Positions 55,177 through 62,931 of a stretch of 64,000 nucleotides of DNA are shown here, piece by piece (within the stretch, counting starts at the first letter, position 1; each line of letters opens with the position of its first letter). Origin of the DNA: Bacteroides zhangwenhongii. Its GTDB lineage: Bacteria; Bacteroidota; Bacteroidia; Bacteroidales; Bacteroidaceae. The position numbers and the translations under genes are program-made. A model generated the notes under the pieces. That model searched no databases and had not been told where the DNA came from. It was given only the letters and a program-made list of their open reading frames with translations. The stretch is taken from assembly GCF_009193325.2 (NCBI RefSeq), contig NZ_CP059856.1, positions 5,180,519-5,244,518 on the forward strand. Direction: 5' to 3'.

Positions 55177-55525
55177 CCGACAACTGGTTTATAATTTCGA
55201 CAATCCTGTTTTTGAGTTTCACCAGTTCCACCGCCACCAGTGCGAAACCTCCGGCATTAGCCCGGTGCGCCAACTGGTTGATGTTGTTGGCTTCCCCTGC
55301 CAGCCTGCGGATGGTATCTGCATCCTGCCTGTTCAGCCGGGGTATGACCTCTGCCGAAACGACCGCCTGCCGTACATACTCACTGACCTGCAACCCGGCT
55401 TCTCCGGCTCGTTTCTTGATGGCGTAATACTGCAACTCGGTCAGCTTCGTACTGACTACCCGTTGCTGCTTGTCTATCCGTTTCTTTGCCGGACGACCGC
55501 CCGGCTTATCCTTTATGTCTGTCAT
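55142..55525 (-). CDS. MobC-like mobilization accessory protein (ribbon-helix-helix)
   Basis: 127 residues, basic. GGRPAKKRIDKQQRVVSTKLTELQYYAIKKRAGEAGLQVSEYVRQAV is a RHH DNA-binding segment; the second half (LAGEANNINQLAHRANAGG) is the MobC-type helical domain. It binds oriT and recruits the relaxase encoded by the overlapping next gene. The likely binding site, a set of nested inverted repeats, begins 36 bases upstream of its start. Confidence 0.92.
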   Translation of the reverse strand: MTDIKDKPGGRPAKKRIDKQQRVVSTKLTELQYYAIKKRAGEAGLQVSEYVRQAVVSAEVIPRLNRQDADTIRRLAGEANNINQLAHRANAGGFALVAVELVKLKNRIVEIINQLSDDWKNKKGKQV

Positions 55526-55561
55526 ACTTTTTTGCTTTTAAATGGTATCTTAAAAATTGCG

Positions 55562-55659
55562 ACCAACGGGAGAAATTTTCTTTGCGGTCAGCAAAGCAAG
55601 GTGGTTTCGGTCTACCGAAACATAACCTTGCTCTCCAAATTAAACCGCCTGCCGTTGGT
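55562..55659. other. Candidate origin of transfer (oriT): nested inverted repeats
   Basis: Three perfect 8-bp inverted repeats are nested around one centre: ACCAACGG (55562-55569)/CCGTTGGT (55652-55659), AGCAAGGT (55595-55602)/ACCTTGCT (55625-55632), GTTTCGGT (55604-55611)/ACCGAAAC (55614-55621). A fourth short pair GCGGT/ACCGC (55584-55588/55644-55648) lies between the outer two. The region lies between the MobC-like and primase genes, as in other Bacteroides mobilizable elements. The nick site cannot be assigned from sequence. Confidence 0.75.
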
Positions 55660-55671
55660 AACTCTGCCGGA

Positions 55672-56637
55672 CTAAATGCCCCTGCCTCTTTTCTGTCTTG
55701 GGGCGGTACGTTGTCCGGTTTCCTGCTTCATTTCCTGCGCTTGGCTGATACTGTTTTTCTGCTCCTGCTTCCTACCGCACAGATAATCGTTCAAGTCCGA
55801 ATAACCCCTGTAATTGTGCGAGAAATCACGTACACGATAGGAGTATTCCGATGCGATAGCCTGTGTCGCTTTATACCCTGCCTTGTCATTGTCAAGCATA
55901 CAATGTATGCGCTCATACGGTGACAGTACATCAATGGCTTTCGACACATTGGCGGTAGAGTTGAGAATGACATAATCCTGCCTGTCAAGGTCGGGCATGG
56001 TCGGACAGTTCTTCATCCGGAGCGTGAGGAAAGAAAGATAGTCCATAAATCCCTCGAATACCAAACATTTCTCTCTCGGTTCTCCCTGCTGCCGTATGTG
56101 GGTGATGTCTTTCGGGGCGATGCAGCCTTTGAAAAAGGAATTGCGCACCTCGTAACCGCCTGCCATATTCGGGAAACCGATGGCAAAGAACGGCTTGCCG
56201 TTATGGGTGAAATGGAGTTCCTTGCATTCTCTTTTTGCCAGTCCGATGTTGATGCCACGCCCCTGCAAGTAACGGAGCAATGCCGGATGGGTGAGGTCAC
56301 GGACTTCCAAATGCTGGAAACTCGGCTCCGTCCTCCGCTGGCGAAATGAAAAATTGACCGGGCGGACGTGCGGTGTCTGTTCCGCTATCCGGTTTAAAAG
56401 GTATGGCAGATGGTCGGAGCAATAAAGTTCCTTTGCCAGTGCGATGATGTTGCCGCCTTTGCCTGCGCCAAAATCATACCAGAGATTGCGGTCGGTATTC
56501 ACCTTAAAGGACGCTTCCTGTTCCTCCCTCAACGGTGATTTGTACCATAAACCGTTTCCCTGCTGCTTGACGGGTGAATAGCCCAAGCTGTGCAAATAAT
56601 CCACAATGGATATTTTCTTTATATCTTCGATATTCAT
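55672..56637 (-). CDS. CHC2/Toprim-type DNA primase-like protein
   Basis: 321 residues. The N-terminal CHC2-like segment (about 1-85) reads SIVDYLHSLGYSPVKQQGNG, LWYKSPLREEQEASFKVNTD and DFGAGKGGNIIALAKELY. It keeps the fold signature but lacks most of the zinc Cys/His ligands. The Toprim-like part (about 195-270) contains CLVFEGFMDYLSFLTL and MLDNDKAGYKATQAI, with the acidic residues expected for metal binding. It would prime the transferred or replicating strand of the element. The gene is on the opposite side of oriT from the mobilization genes and just before the RepA-like ATPase. Confidence 0.88.
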   Translation of the reverse strand: MNIEDIKKISIVDYLHSLGYSPVKQQGNGLWYKSPLREEQEASFKVNTDRNLWYDFGAGKGGNIIALAKELYCSDHLPYLLNRIAEQTPHVRPVNFSFRQRRTEPSFQHLEVRDLTHPALLRYLQGRGINIGLAKRECKELHFTHNGKPFFAIGFPNMAGGYEVRNSFFKGCIAPKDITHIRQQGEPREKCLVFEGFMDYLSFLTLRMKNCPTMPDLDRQDYVILNSTANVSKAIDVLSPYERIHCMLDNDKAGYKATQAIASEYSYRVRDFSHNYRGYSDLNDYLCGRKQEQKNSISQAQEMKQETGQRTAPRQKRGRGI

Positions 56638-56689
56638 AATATTTTCTTTTAATGGTTGAAAGAATAATTGAAAAGTGCGCCAGTCCTGT

Positions 56690-56792
56690 TTAGTCCGCTA
56701 TATATACACCCGTACCATACTAAACTTGTCTGTTGCCAATATTAGGAAAGCAGAAAGTCCGTTCCGCTTATATATACACCCGGACTAAACCA
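56690..56792. repeat. Two copies of a TATATATACACCCG / ACTAAAC motif between primase and RepA genes
   Basis: Copy one spans 56690-56727 (GTTTAGT, CCGC, TATATATACACCCG, ACTAAAC). Copy two spans 56758-56792 (AGTCCGTTCCGCT, TATATATACACCCG, GACTAAAC). Related forms lie in the direct repeats at 48490-48535 and 49750-49805. Placed upstream of the replication ATPase, they may be iterons or operator sites. Confidence 0.65.
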
Positions 56793-56801
56793 AACCGATT
56801 T

Positions 56802-57875
56802 TTAATAATGGAAATCGGGATTGTAGCGGTAGCCTTTGCCCTCTTTCACAATCATGCGCTTGTTCACAAGGAATTTGTTCAAATCCACATGGATATTGCG
56901 CCCACGCTCGTAGCCGATACTCGCATAACCCTGTTTCAAGGTCTTTAGGACATTCTCATAACCATATATAACCTGTTTGCCAAAACCGTTTTCCAAAGCT
57001 GTCCTGTGCTGTTGCTCCGTCAGTTCTGCCAGTGAAAAACCCCTGTCTTGGCTGGGCTGCTTGAATACATAACCGTCCACGACTTCGGGCAATGCGCTGT
57101 CGTTGATACGGAATGCGAACGGGGCAAACTCCCGGTCACGTATGTGCATCGCCTTTACCTCGCTTATGTTGCCGTCCTGCTGGCTTTTCGTGATTTGCAG
57201 AACGGTTTCAGCCTTGTTATTCAGTTCCGTACCGATATGCCCCCTTGTATTATCATCTCCTTTGTTCAAATGCAGTACGGTGTGGATATGCAGGTTATAT
57301 CCGCTTGACCAGCGCATCAAGAGATTGATTAGGTCGGTCGATTCACCGGGGCTGTTGATGTCGTACATCAAGTCACGGATTCCGTCAATGATGAGCAACC
57401 CCACATCGGGCATATTCTCCAGCATATAGCCGATTATCTGTTTCCGCTTGTCGGGTGTCTGTTCCCTTAACACGATGAAAACAAAATCGTCCATATCCTT
57501 GTCGGTCGGCAGTCCGGCAAGCCGCAAAATACGCTCCATAACCTTGTGGCAATGGTATTTGCTCTGCTCGGTGTCCACATAGAGGATTTTACGTTTGTTC
57601 GGTGGCAGGTATGCCGAATATTTCAGAACCTCGTCATTCTTCAACGCCGCCGCAACGATAGCGGAAATATTGAATGTCTTTTTGCTCTTGGCTTTCCCCG
57701 TGGATGCGCTGAAATTACCCAGCGTGCCGATGGTAGAGCCATTCACCCAAAGTATTTCGGGCGGCACTTCAAAAGTGTCCGTCACCTTTAGATGAATGGT
57801 TTTCCAAAGGGCTGCGAAATCCTCTTTCTGCATGGTAACGCCCTGCCCGGCTTCTGTCGCTTTTCTATTTTCCAT
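56802..57875 (-). CDS. RepA-like AAA ATPase/helicase (plasmid-type)
   Basis: 357 residues. RepA/RecA-like core: WVNGSTIGTLGNFSASTGKAKSKKTF is the Walker A region (GKAKSKKTF at about 60-68). ILYVDTEQSKYHCHKVMERIL follows, Walker B is VGLLIIDGIRDLM (about 160-172), then HLNKGDDNTRGHIGTEL. The C-terminal ~70 residues form a winged-helix-like domain (GYENVLKTLKQGYASIGYERG). This is the family of DnaB-like replication ATPases of plasmids and mobilizable elements. Preceded by the HTH gene, 5 bases apart, and followed by repeats that might be its origin. Confidence 0.88.
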   Translation of the reverse strand: MENRKATEAGQGVTMQKEDFAALWKTIHLKVTDTFEVPPEILWVNGSTIGTLGNFSASTGKAKSKKTFNISAIVAAALKNDEVLKYSAYLPPNKRKILYVDTEQSKYHCHKVMERILRLAGLPTDKDMDDFVFIVLREQTPDKRKQIIGYMLENMPDVGLLIIDGIRDLMYDINSPGESTDLINLLMRWSSGYNLHIHTVLHLNKGDDNTRGHIGTELNNKAETVLQITKSQQDGNISEVKAMHIRDREFAPFAFRINDSALPEVVDGYVFKQPSQDRGFSLAELTEQQHRTALENGFGKQVIYGYENVLKTLKQGYASIGYERGRNIHVDLNKFLVNKRMIVKEGKGYRYNPDFHY

Positions 57876-57880
57876 AACCG

Positions 57881-58168
57881 TTATTTCTTTAGAGGACGGT
57901 TAAGGATATACTTCTGCGCTTCCTGCTCTATCTGCGCCTGCGTCTTGACCGGGTTCTGACGTAACCATGCTTCCAGTTCCGCTTTCTCAAAATAAAGCAT
58001 TTTGCCCTGCGGCTTGTAATGAGGTATCAAGTTACCCGAAGTCAGCTTGTACAGGTAACTTTTAGAAAGGTTCAAAAACTTGCTCGCTTCATCGAAGCTA
58101 AGCACGTTCTTTGAAAGGAACACTAAATTTTCGAGTTCTGCAACTCGCTTCTCAATACTTGTTTCCAT
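57881..58168 (-). CDS. Excisionase-family helix-turn-helix protein
   Basis: 95 residues. A short N-terminal coiled helix is followed by SFDEASKFLNLSKSYLYKLTSGNLIPHYKPQGKMLYFEKAELEAWLRQN, the excisionase/MerR-type winged HTH, and a helical tail. In this kind of element it controls excision and is cotranscribed with the RepA-like gene (5 bases apart). A palindrome GTAATCGATTAC at 58222-58233 near its putative transcription start suggests autoregulation. Confidence 0.9.
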   Translation of the reverse strand: METSIEKRVAELENLVFLSKNVLSFDEASKFLNLSKSYLYKLTSGNLIPHYKPQGKMLYFEKAELEAWLRQNPVKTQAQIEQEAQKYILNRPLKK

Positions 58169-58221
58169 ATAACAAAAGTATTTGCGTTAGACAATATGGA
58201 GTGCATGCCCTCCGGTTTCTT

Positions 58222-58246
58222 GTAATCGATTACGGGGGCAAAAGTA
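58222..58246 (-). promoter_or_regulatory. Promoter and 12-bp palindrome upstream of the HTH-RepA operon
   Basis: A -7 box TACTTTTG on the minus strand (58239-58246) is followed by the exact palindrome GTAATCGATTAC (58222-58233), overlapping the expected transcription start. A further symmetrical stretch, GGAGTGCATGCCCTCC (58198-58213), lies just downstream. A second TACTTTTG (58173-58180) sits too close to the ATG to be the main promoter. Confidence 0.6.
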
Positions 58247-58299
58247 TTGAGGAATAGCTTGATAGCGGATTAAACTATGTTTGAGGTCTTAACCTATTC

Positions 58300-59229
58300 T
58301 TAAAGTTTTTTCAGTTGTTTGATATAGTTTCTAATAGTCGCATATTCTTTTTCATGCTCCAAATCTTTCACATAATTGGTAGCTGTAGCTAAATCCCCTT
58401 GATTTAGATATTTATCCCTTTTTGTATTCTTTGTAAGAAACAGCCTGCTATTTGCAATAACCGATTGCCAATTAGATGTTATGAAACCACGACTGCTTAA
58501 CTCCGAAAAAAGAAAAGCTACTTGCCTGTTGTTATTAGACCTAAATATAACTTTAGGCTTACAAGAAAGTATCGCTTTCAAATCTTCAAAAGTCATAGGG
58601 GCATTGAAAATCTCTACCTCATTGATACACTCTACCAATAACTCTATTTGCCTATCGTTTAAAATAGACTTAAAAGGATTTTCAGTTTTAGCAATATGGG
58701 GTATAATTTTAGGCTCTTGGTATTCATCTTGAATTGGTTGCGGTTCTTTCCGTTCCTGTTGTGGTTGCATTTCCACTTGCACCTTATCTTCTTTCTTTTT
58801 TCGCAAGTATGCCGAATATCTTTCTAACACAACAACTTTGACTACTACGGAGAAATAAGGCAGTTCTTCATCATAAACCGTATTATCTTGTTCATATCGG
58901 GAATAATCAAATGAAAGAGGATTAAACGACATGTATTTTCTTTTCTCATCGGATTTCAAAGATTCATAAAAACCACTTTCCCAAAAGAAGTCAGATACCG
59001 AATAAAAACTTTGAATATCATTCAATACGGAATAACGTATATATAACTGTACTAACTCATCAGCGGTACGAATATATTCCTGCTGTTCCAGCTTATCAGC
59101 CTGTTCTTTATTGAGATATACAGACTTGGCAGCAATGCTGTCTGTCAACACTTGGTTGGCATGATTGATACAACGGTTAAAGATGCCTTGTATATGGTCG
59201 AATTTTATTTTCAGTTCTTCTTCTGTCAT
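58300..59229 (-). CDS. Uncharacterised protein of mobilizable elements
   Basis: 309 residues, not recognised. The N-terminal half is helical (about 1-150, with LYIRYSVLNDIQSFYSVSDF and FNPLSFDYSRYE). A polar, Gln/Glu/Pro-rich linker (about 158-180, QPQQERKEPQPIQDEYQEPK) leads to a C-terminal domain of ~120 residues (NDRQIELLVECINEVEIFNA) with a winged-helix flavour. No signal peptide or membrane helix. A minus-strand -7 box TATCTTTG (59257-59264) gives it its own promoter. The location between integrase and excisionase suggests a role in maintenance or control. Confidence 0.75.
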   Translation of the reverse strand: MTEEELKIKFDHIQGIFNRCINHANQVLTDSIAAKSVYLNKEQADKLEQQEYIRTADELVQLYIRYSVLNDIQSFYSVSDFFWESGFYESLKSDEKRKYMSFNPLSFDYSRYEQDNTVYDEELPYFSVVVKVVVLERYSAYLRKKKEDKVQVEMQPQQERKEPQPIQDEYQEPKIIPHIAKTENPFKSILNDRQIELLVECINEVEIFNAPMTFEDLKAILSCKPKVIFRSNNNRQVAFLFSELSSRGFITSNWQSVIANSRLFLTKNTKRDKYLNQGDLATATNYVKDLEHEKEYATIRNYIKQLKKL

Positions 59230-59287
59230 AATATCCTATGTTTCAGTTAGTAGAAACAAAGATATATTTTTTCGACTAAACAAAGGC

Positions 59288-59331
59288 AAAAAAAGAAAGA
59301 AAGTACGGACTTATGCTAACCGTACTTTCTT
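59288..59331 (-). terminator. Terminator after the integrase gene
   Basis: AAGAAAGTACGG (59297-59308) and CCGTACTTTCTT (59320-59331) form a perfect 12-bp stem. On the minus strand it is followed by TTCTTTTTTT (from 59296 down). Confidence 0.85.
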
Positions 59332-59336
59332 TAATT

Positions 59337-60530
59337 TTAATCCGTCAAATTCGGTATCAAACTTATAGCTTCTTCTTTTTTCTTATCGACAATCTTCGCA
59401 TAAATTTGAGTTGTGGCTATATTTTTATGTCCTAACAGTTTGCTAACCGTGTACAAATCAGCCCCCAATGTAAGCATCATGGTAGCATGTGTATGCCGGG
59501 CGACATGAAACGAGATATGTTTAGTAACTCCTGCATCTTTCGCCCATCTTTGAAGTGTCTTGTTTATAGTCCCCTCATGCGTCAAAGAAAAAATCAAATC
59601 ATCGCCTTTTGCTTCATTTTGTTGCGGCAACCACTTTAACGCTTCATCGGATATAGGCAAGTAAAGCGGCTCCTTGGTTTTCTGCATCTTGATTTCAATT
59701 CTTATTCTTTCACCGCTTTTCTGTAAATCGTTCCACTTCAATTTTCTTATATCGCTTACACGCAACCCACACAAACAACTGAAAAGAAAGGCTTGTTTCA
59801 TTATCTCATACTTGCACTCCGTAGCAATAAGTAACCTCAATTCCTCCATTGTCAAATACTCTCTACGGCTTGCTTCTGCTTTTACTTTATCGGCAAAGTC
59901 AAACTCTTTTGTCGGGTTTACTGTTATAATGCCATCTTTATAAGCCCTATTTATAGCAGTCCGCAATACTCCATAATAAGCAACCACCGAATTATTGCTT
60001 AATAATCCGCCTGCTTTTGTTACTCCGTATTTACTCGCTTTCTTTGCCTGCTTTAAGAAATCCACAAAACTACTAAGGAAATCCTTATCAATATCACGAA
60101 AAGCGATATAATCCCCTCTAAACAATTTCAATTCACGGATAGTATTCCCAATAGTCTTTTCGTAATTCAGACTGCCACGCTCCTTAGATTGCTGTCGCAT
60201 ATCCACTAAATAATCAAGTACGTTTGCTTTGGATTTATTAGTATTTTGAAATCCGTGCGCATCATTCTGCAACTCAACAATCCGTTTACTCTGAATAGCT
60301 TTGGCAAGTGCCAAAGTCGCTTCATTCTTTGTCTTATCTTCCCTCGTCTTTTCGGGGATTAGATACAACTTCAAAAACTCATATTGCCGTTTACCACCAA
60401 CATAGTTTTCTTTTCTAATCACGTCACCAGTGTAATAATCCAAATAGATGGATTGATTACCATTGGCAAGCTGCTTAAATCTGATTCTTACAGGTTCTTT
60501 CAGTTTGACCTCTTGTTTTTTCTTCGCCAT
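59337..60530 (-). CDS. Tyrosine site-specific integrase
   Basis: 397 residues. An N-terminal arm-binding-like domain (about 10-90) is followed by a SAM-like core-binding domain (about 100-200) and the catalytic domain (about 215-390). Catalytic residues are readable: Arg257 (LCGLRVSDIRKL), His342 and Arg345 (FHVARHTHAT), His368 (LLGHKNIATTQ) and Tyr377 (IYAK). It integrates and, with an excisionase, excises the element at the transporter gene end. Located at the right end with its start ~180 bases from the attachment repeat. An inverted repeat and -7 box TATATTTG (60559-60566) lie at its promoter. Confidence 0.96.
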   Translation of the reverse strand: MAKKKQEVKLKEPVRIRFKQLANGNQSIYLDYYTGDVIRKENYVGGKRQYEFLKLYLIPEKTREDKTKNEATLALAKAIQSKRIVELQNDAHGFQNTNKSKANVLDYLVDMRQQSKERGSLNYEKTIGNTIRELKLFRGDYIAFRDIDKDFLSSFVDFLKQAKKASKYGVTKAGGLLSNNSVVAYYGVLRTAINRAYKDGIITVNPTKEFDFADKVKAEASRREYLTMEELRLLIATECKYEIMKQAFLFSCLCGLRVSDIRKLKWNDLQKSGERIRIEIKMQKTKEPLYLPISDEALKWLPQQNEAKGDDLIFSLTHEGTINKTLQRWAKDAGVTKHISFHVARHTHATMMLTLGADLYTVSKLLGHKNIATTQIYAKIVDKKKEEAISLIPNLTD

Positions 60531-60544
60531 ACTTATGTTTTTAT

Positions 60545-60616
60545 TTTGTTACCGATGGCAAATATAGTATTTATTTTTGTTACTCAACACTATCTGAGTA
60601 ACAAACTGGTAACAAA
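60545..60616. other. Integrase promoter region with four GTAACAAA arm-type sites
   Basis: GTAACAAA or its complement occurs at 60545-60552, 60576-60583, 60598-60605 and 60609-60616. The middle two belong to a perfect 11-bp inverted repeat TTTGTTACTCA (60576-60586)/TGAGTAACAAA (60595-60605) that covers the -33 region of the integrase promoter (-7 box 60559-60566, minus strand). Confidence 0.7.
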
Positions 60617-60709
60617 ATAAAGGAATTTATAGGCTAAATATAGAAAACAAGCAAAACAAAGGAAATAAGATACAACAATAATAAAATACTATATATCAAC
60701 TATTTATAT

Positions 60710-61606
60710 TCAATTTATTAGTTCTTTTTTTCTCTTTTTCCACAACTGATAACTATTGATGATGTTCTGCCACAAAACATACGATCCCGGCGCAACAGCA
60801 GACAATGGATTCAGATAAGTATGGGCCATCCAGATAGCAAGAATCGTATTTTTCTGCCCTAATGCCTGTCCGCCACTGATGCGGTCATTATAAATAGAAC
60901 CAATGGTCTTTCCCAAAAAGAACTGTAAACAACAAGCTGCCAATGCTCCAACAGCAATCATAATTTCAGTAAATCCATCCGCAGGATCATTCAACAACGA
61001 ATACAGCGTCTGTGCCGTCACGATAGCCAGCGAAACTGCCCACAAGTAGAAAGCAAGTTCATGATAACTCAATAATTTCCGATGTATTTTCGGCAAACAT
61101 TTGCTCAATAACCATGCAGCCAGAAACGGACAAATCAGCAGAGGAAATACTTTGCTTAAAATAACGAAGAACGCTTCCAAAAAACTAACGTCAGGATGAA
61201 CCTCCACTAATGGAAAAAGAATAGGCACCGCAATGGCAGCTCCGATATTAGCAAGTAGCGTATAAGTGGTCAGACTTGCCGCACTCCCACCCAGTTTCGA
61301 AGTTATCACGGCAGCAGCAGTGGCTGTCGGACAAATAATGCAAACCATCACCCCTTCCGCCACAATCTTATCAAACCGAAACAACAGCAAATAAGCAGCC
61401 AACGCCCCGATAATCTGAATCAGCAATAACCATACATGAAGCGGTCTAAGCTTTAAATCGCGCGGAGACACCTTACAGAATGTCAACAGCAACATCGTAA
61501 AGATAAGATACGGAGTCAGAAAAGAGAGGCAGATAAATAACGGATAACCCACAGCACCCACCAACATGGCAATAGGCAATGTCCAATTCTTCAAAAACTT
61601 AAGCAT
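60710..61606 (-). CDS. Bile acid:sodium symporter (BASS)-family transporter, C-terminus replaced by the mobile element
   Basis: 298 residues from the ATG at 61606 (an ATG at 61666 adds a non-conserved leader). Ten predicted membrane segments with BASS-like wording: LTPYLIFTMLLLTFCKVSPRDLKLRP, VMVCIICPTATAAAVITSKLGGS, LANIGAAIAVPILFPL, and RISGGQALGQKNTILAIWMAHTYLNP near the second family motif. The substrate could be a bile acid, a keto acid or another organic anion. The last ~15-25 codons come from the integrated element; the chromosomal originals remain at 48199-48264. The protein stays full length with a slightly altered tail, so function is likely kept. Confidence 0.9.
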   Translation of the reverse strand: MLKFLKNWTLPIAMLVGAVGYPLFICLSFLTPYLIFTMLLLTFCKVSPRDLKLRPLHVWLLLIQIIGALAAYLLLFRFDKIVAEGVMVCIICPTATAAAVITSKLGGSAASLTTYTLLANIGAAIAVPILFPLVEVHPDVSFLEAFFVILSKVFPLLICPFLAAWLLSKCLPKIHRKLLSYHELAFYLWAVSLAIVTAQTLYSLLNDPADGFTEIMIAVGALAACCLQFFLGKTIGSIYNDRISGGQALGQKNTILAIWMAHTYLNPLSAVAPGSYVLWQNIINSYQLWKKRKKELIN

Positions 61607-61724
61607 CGTCGTACATTTTAACTTCGGAGCGCAAAGTAACGGAGATTTCAGGAAAAAAGCTATCATTAAACCGAAAAAAACACAAAACTTAATGGCAAAT
61701 AATAAGTTTTCTACAAATTTCTAC

Positions 61725-61732
61725 TACATTTG
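61725..61732 (+). promoter_or_regulatory. -7 element of the amidase gene
   Basis: TACATTTG matches TAnnTTTG. It overlaps a possible TTG start at 61730, which supports the ATG at 61748 as the real start. Confidence 0.6.
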
Positions 61733-61747
61733 CACCGTATTATAAAT

Positions 61748-62923
61748 ATGAAACTGAATAGACCCTACATATTATATATATGCATTTGCCTCTGGCTTCT
61801 TTTCTTACCCTCATGCACCAGCCATTTATGGGGGAAAGATTTTGTCGTAGTCATTGATGCCGGACATGGCGGACACGACCCCGGCGCTATTGGAAAAATC
61901 TCAAAAGAAAAGAATATCAATCTGAACGTTGCCTTAAAAGTAGGAAATCTGATAAAAAACAATTGCGATGACGTTAAAGTGATCTATACCCGTAGCAAAG
62001 ATGTTTTTATTCCTCTAGACCGAAGGGCGGAAATAGCAAACAATGCGAAAGCAGATCTTTTTATTTCAATTCATACTAATGCATTGGCAAACAACCGCAC
62101 TGCAAAAGGAGCATCTACCTGGACACTCGGTTTGGCTAAATCGGACGCCAATCTAGAAGTAGCTAAACGGGAAAATTCTGTAATTCTCTACGAAAGTGAC
62201 TATCAGACTCGGTATGCAGGATTCAACCCGAACTCAGCTGAGTCTTATATCATATTTGAATTCATGCAAGATAAATACATGGAACAAAGTGTGCACCTGG
62301 CGTCTTTGATGCAGAAACAATTTCGTCATACTTGTAAACGTTTAGACCGCGGAGTACACCAAGCCGGCTTCCTCGTCTTAAAAGCAAGTGCCATGCCAAG
62401 TATTCTGATAGAATTAGGATTCATCTCCACTCCTGAGGAGGAACGTTATCTGAACTCCGAAACGGGGGCTACAACCATGGCTAAAGGAATCTATCATGCT
62501 TTCCTCAATTATAAAAGAGAGCACGAAATACGGCTAACCGGAGTCAGCAAGACTGTGATACCGACCGAACAAAAAGAACAAGAGATAGAGAAAGAAAACG
62601 ATAGACCCGTAACCGTTCAAAAGGTTGCGGAAAGCGCAACCAATGACAATGAAATTACGTTTAAGATACAAATACTCACCTCTTCCAAACCTCTTGCTAA
62701 AAATGACAAGAGACTGAAAGGATTGAAAGGTGTAGATTATTATAAAGAAAAAGGTATATATAAATACACATATGGTGCCTCCGGTGATTATAATAAGGTA
62801 CTACGTACCAAACGTACTATTACAGCCCAGTTCAAAGATGCTTTTATCATTGCTTTCCGAGACGGTGAAAAAATGAATGTCAATGAAGCAATTGCCGAGT
62901 TTAAGAAAAGAAGAAATAAATAA
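61748..62923 (+). CDS. N-acetylmuramoyl-L-alanine amidase (Amidase_3)
   Basis: 391 residues from the ATG at 61748. Lipoprotein-like signal MKLNRPYILYICICLWLLFLPSC. The Amidase_3 catalytic domain (about 35-260) has VVIDAGHGGHDPGAIG (zinc His), RRAEIANNAKADLFISIHTNA (second zinc His in SIHTNA) and ILIELGFISTPEEERYL (catalytic Glu). A charged linker (about 270-310) leads to a C-terminal SPOR-like segment (FKIQILTSSKPLAKNDKRLKGL). It cleaves the peptide from the glycan strand, probably at division. Followed by the MCE gene nine bases on. Confidence 0.95.
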   Translation: MKLNRPYILYICICLWLLFLPSCTSHLWGKDFVVVIDAGHGGHDPGAIGKISKEKNINLNVALKVGNLIKNNCDDVKVIYTRSKDVFIPLDRRAEIANNAKADLFISIHTNALANNRTAKGASTWTLGLAKSDANLEVAKRENSVILYESDYQTRYAGFNPNSAESYIIFEFMQDKYMEQSVHLASLMQKQFRHTCKRLDRGVHQAGFLVLKASAMPSILIELGFISTPEEERYLNSETGATTMAKGIYHAFLNYKREHEIRLTGVSKTVIPTEQKEQEIEKENDRPVTVQKVAESATNDNEITFKIQILTSSKPLAKNDKRLKGLKGVDYYKEKGIYKYTYGASGDYNKVLRTKRTITAQFKDAFIIAFRDGEKMNVNEAIAEFKKRRNK

Positions 62924-62931
62924 AAGATAAA

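Larger units (their letters stand above)
48217..60773. mobile_element. Integrated mobilizable element (~12.5 kb) with tyrosine integrase
   Basis: Flanked by imperfect ~46-bp direct repeats derived from the 3' end of a transporter gene (48217-48262; 60728-60773). Genes from right to left: tyrosine integrase, uncharacterised protein, HTH protein, RepA-like ATPase, CHC2/Toprim primase, candidate oriT, MobC-like protein, relaxase, coiled-coil membrane protein. A HTH protein, a frameshifted RteC-like gene, an oxidoreductase cassette with HxlR regulator, and a DUF1016 gene follow. There are no conjugation (tra) genes, so transfer would need a helper conjugative element. The mobilization half (54-58 kb) is visibly richer in G+C than the AT-rich cargo half (50-53 kb), indicating a mosaic. 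Confidence 0.9.

Noticed and set aside
48541..60530. Full conjugative element
   Set aside because: Only mobilization, replication and integration genes are present; no type IV secretion or coupling-protein genes, so it is mobilizable rather than self-transmissible.
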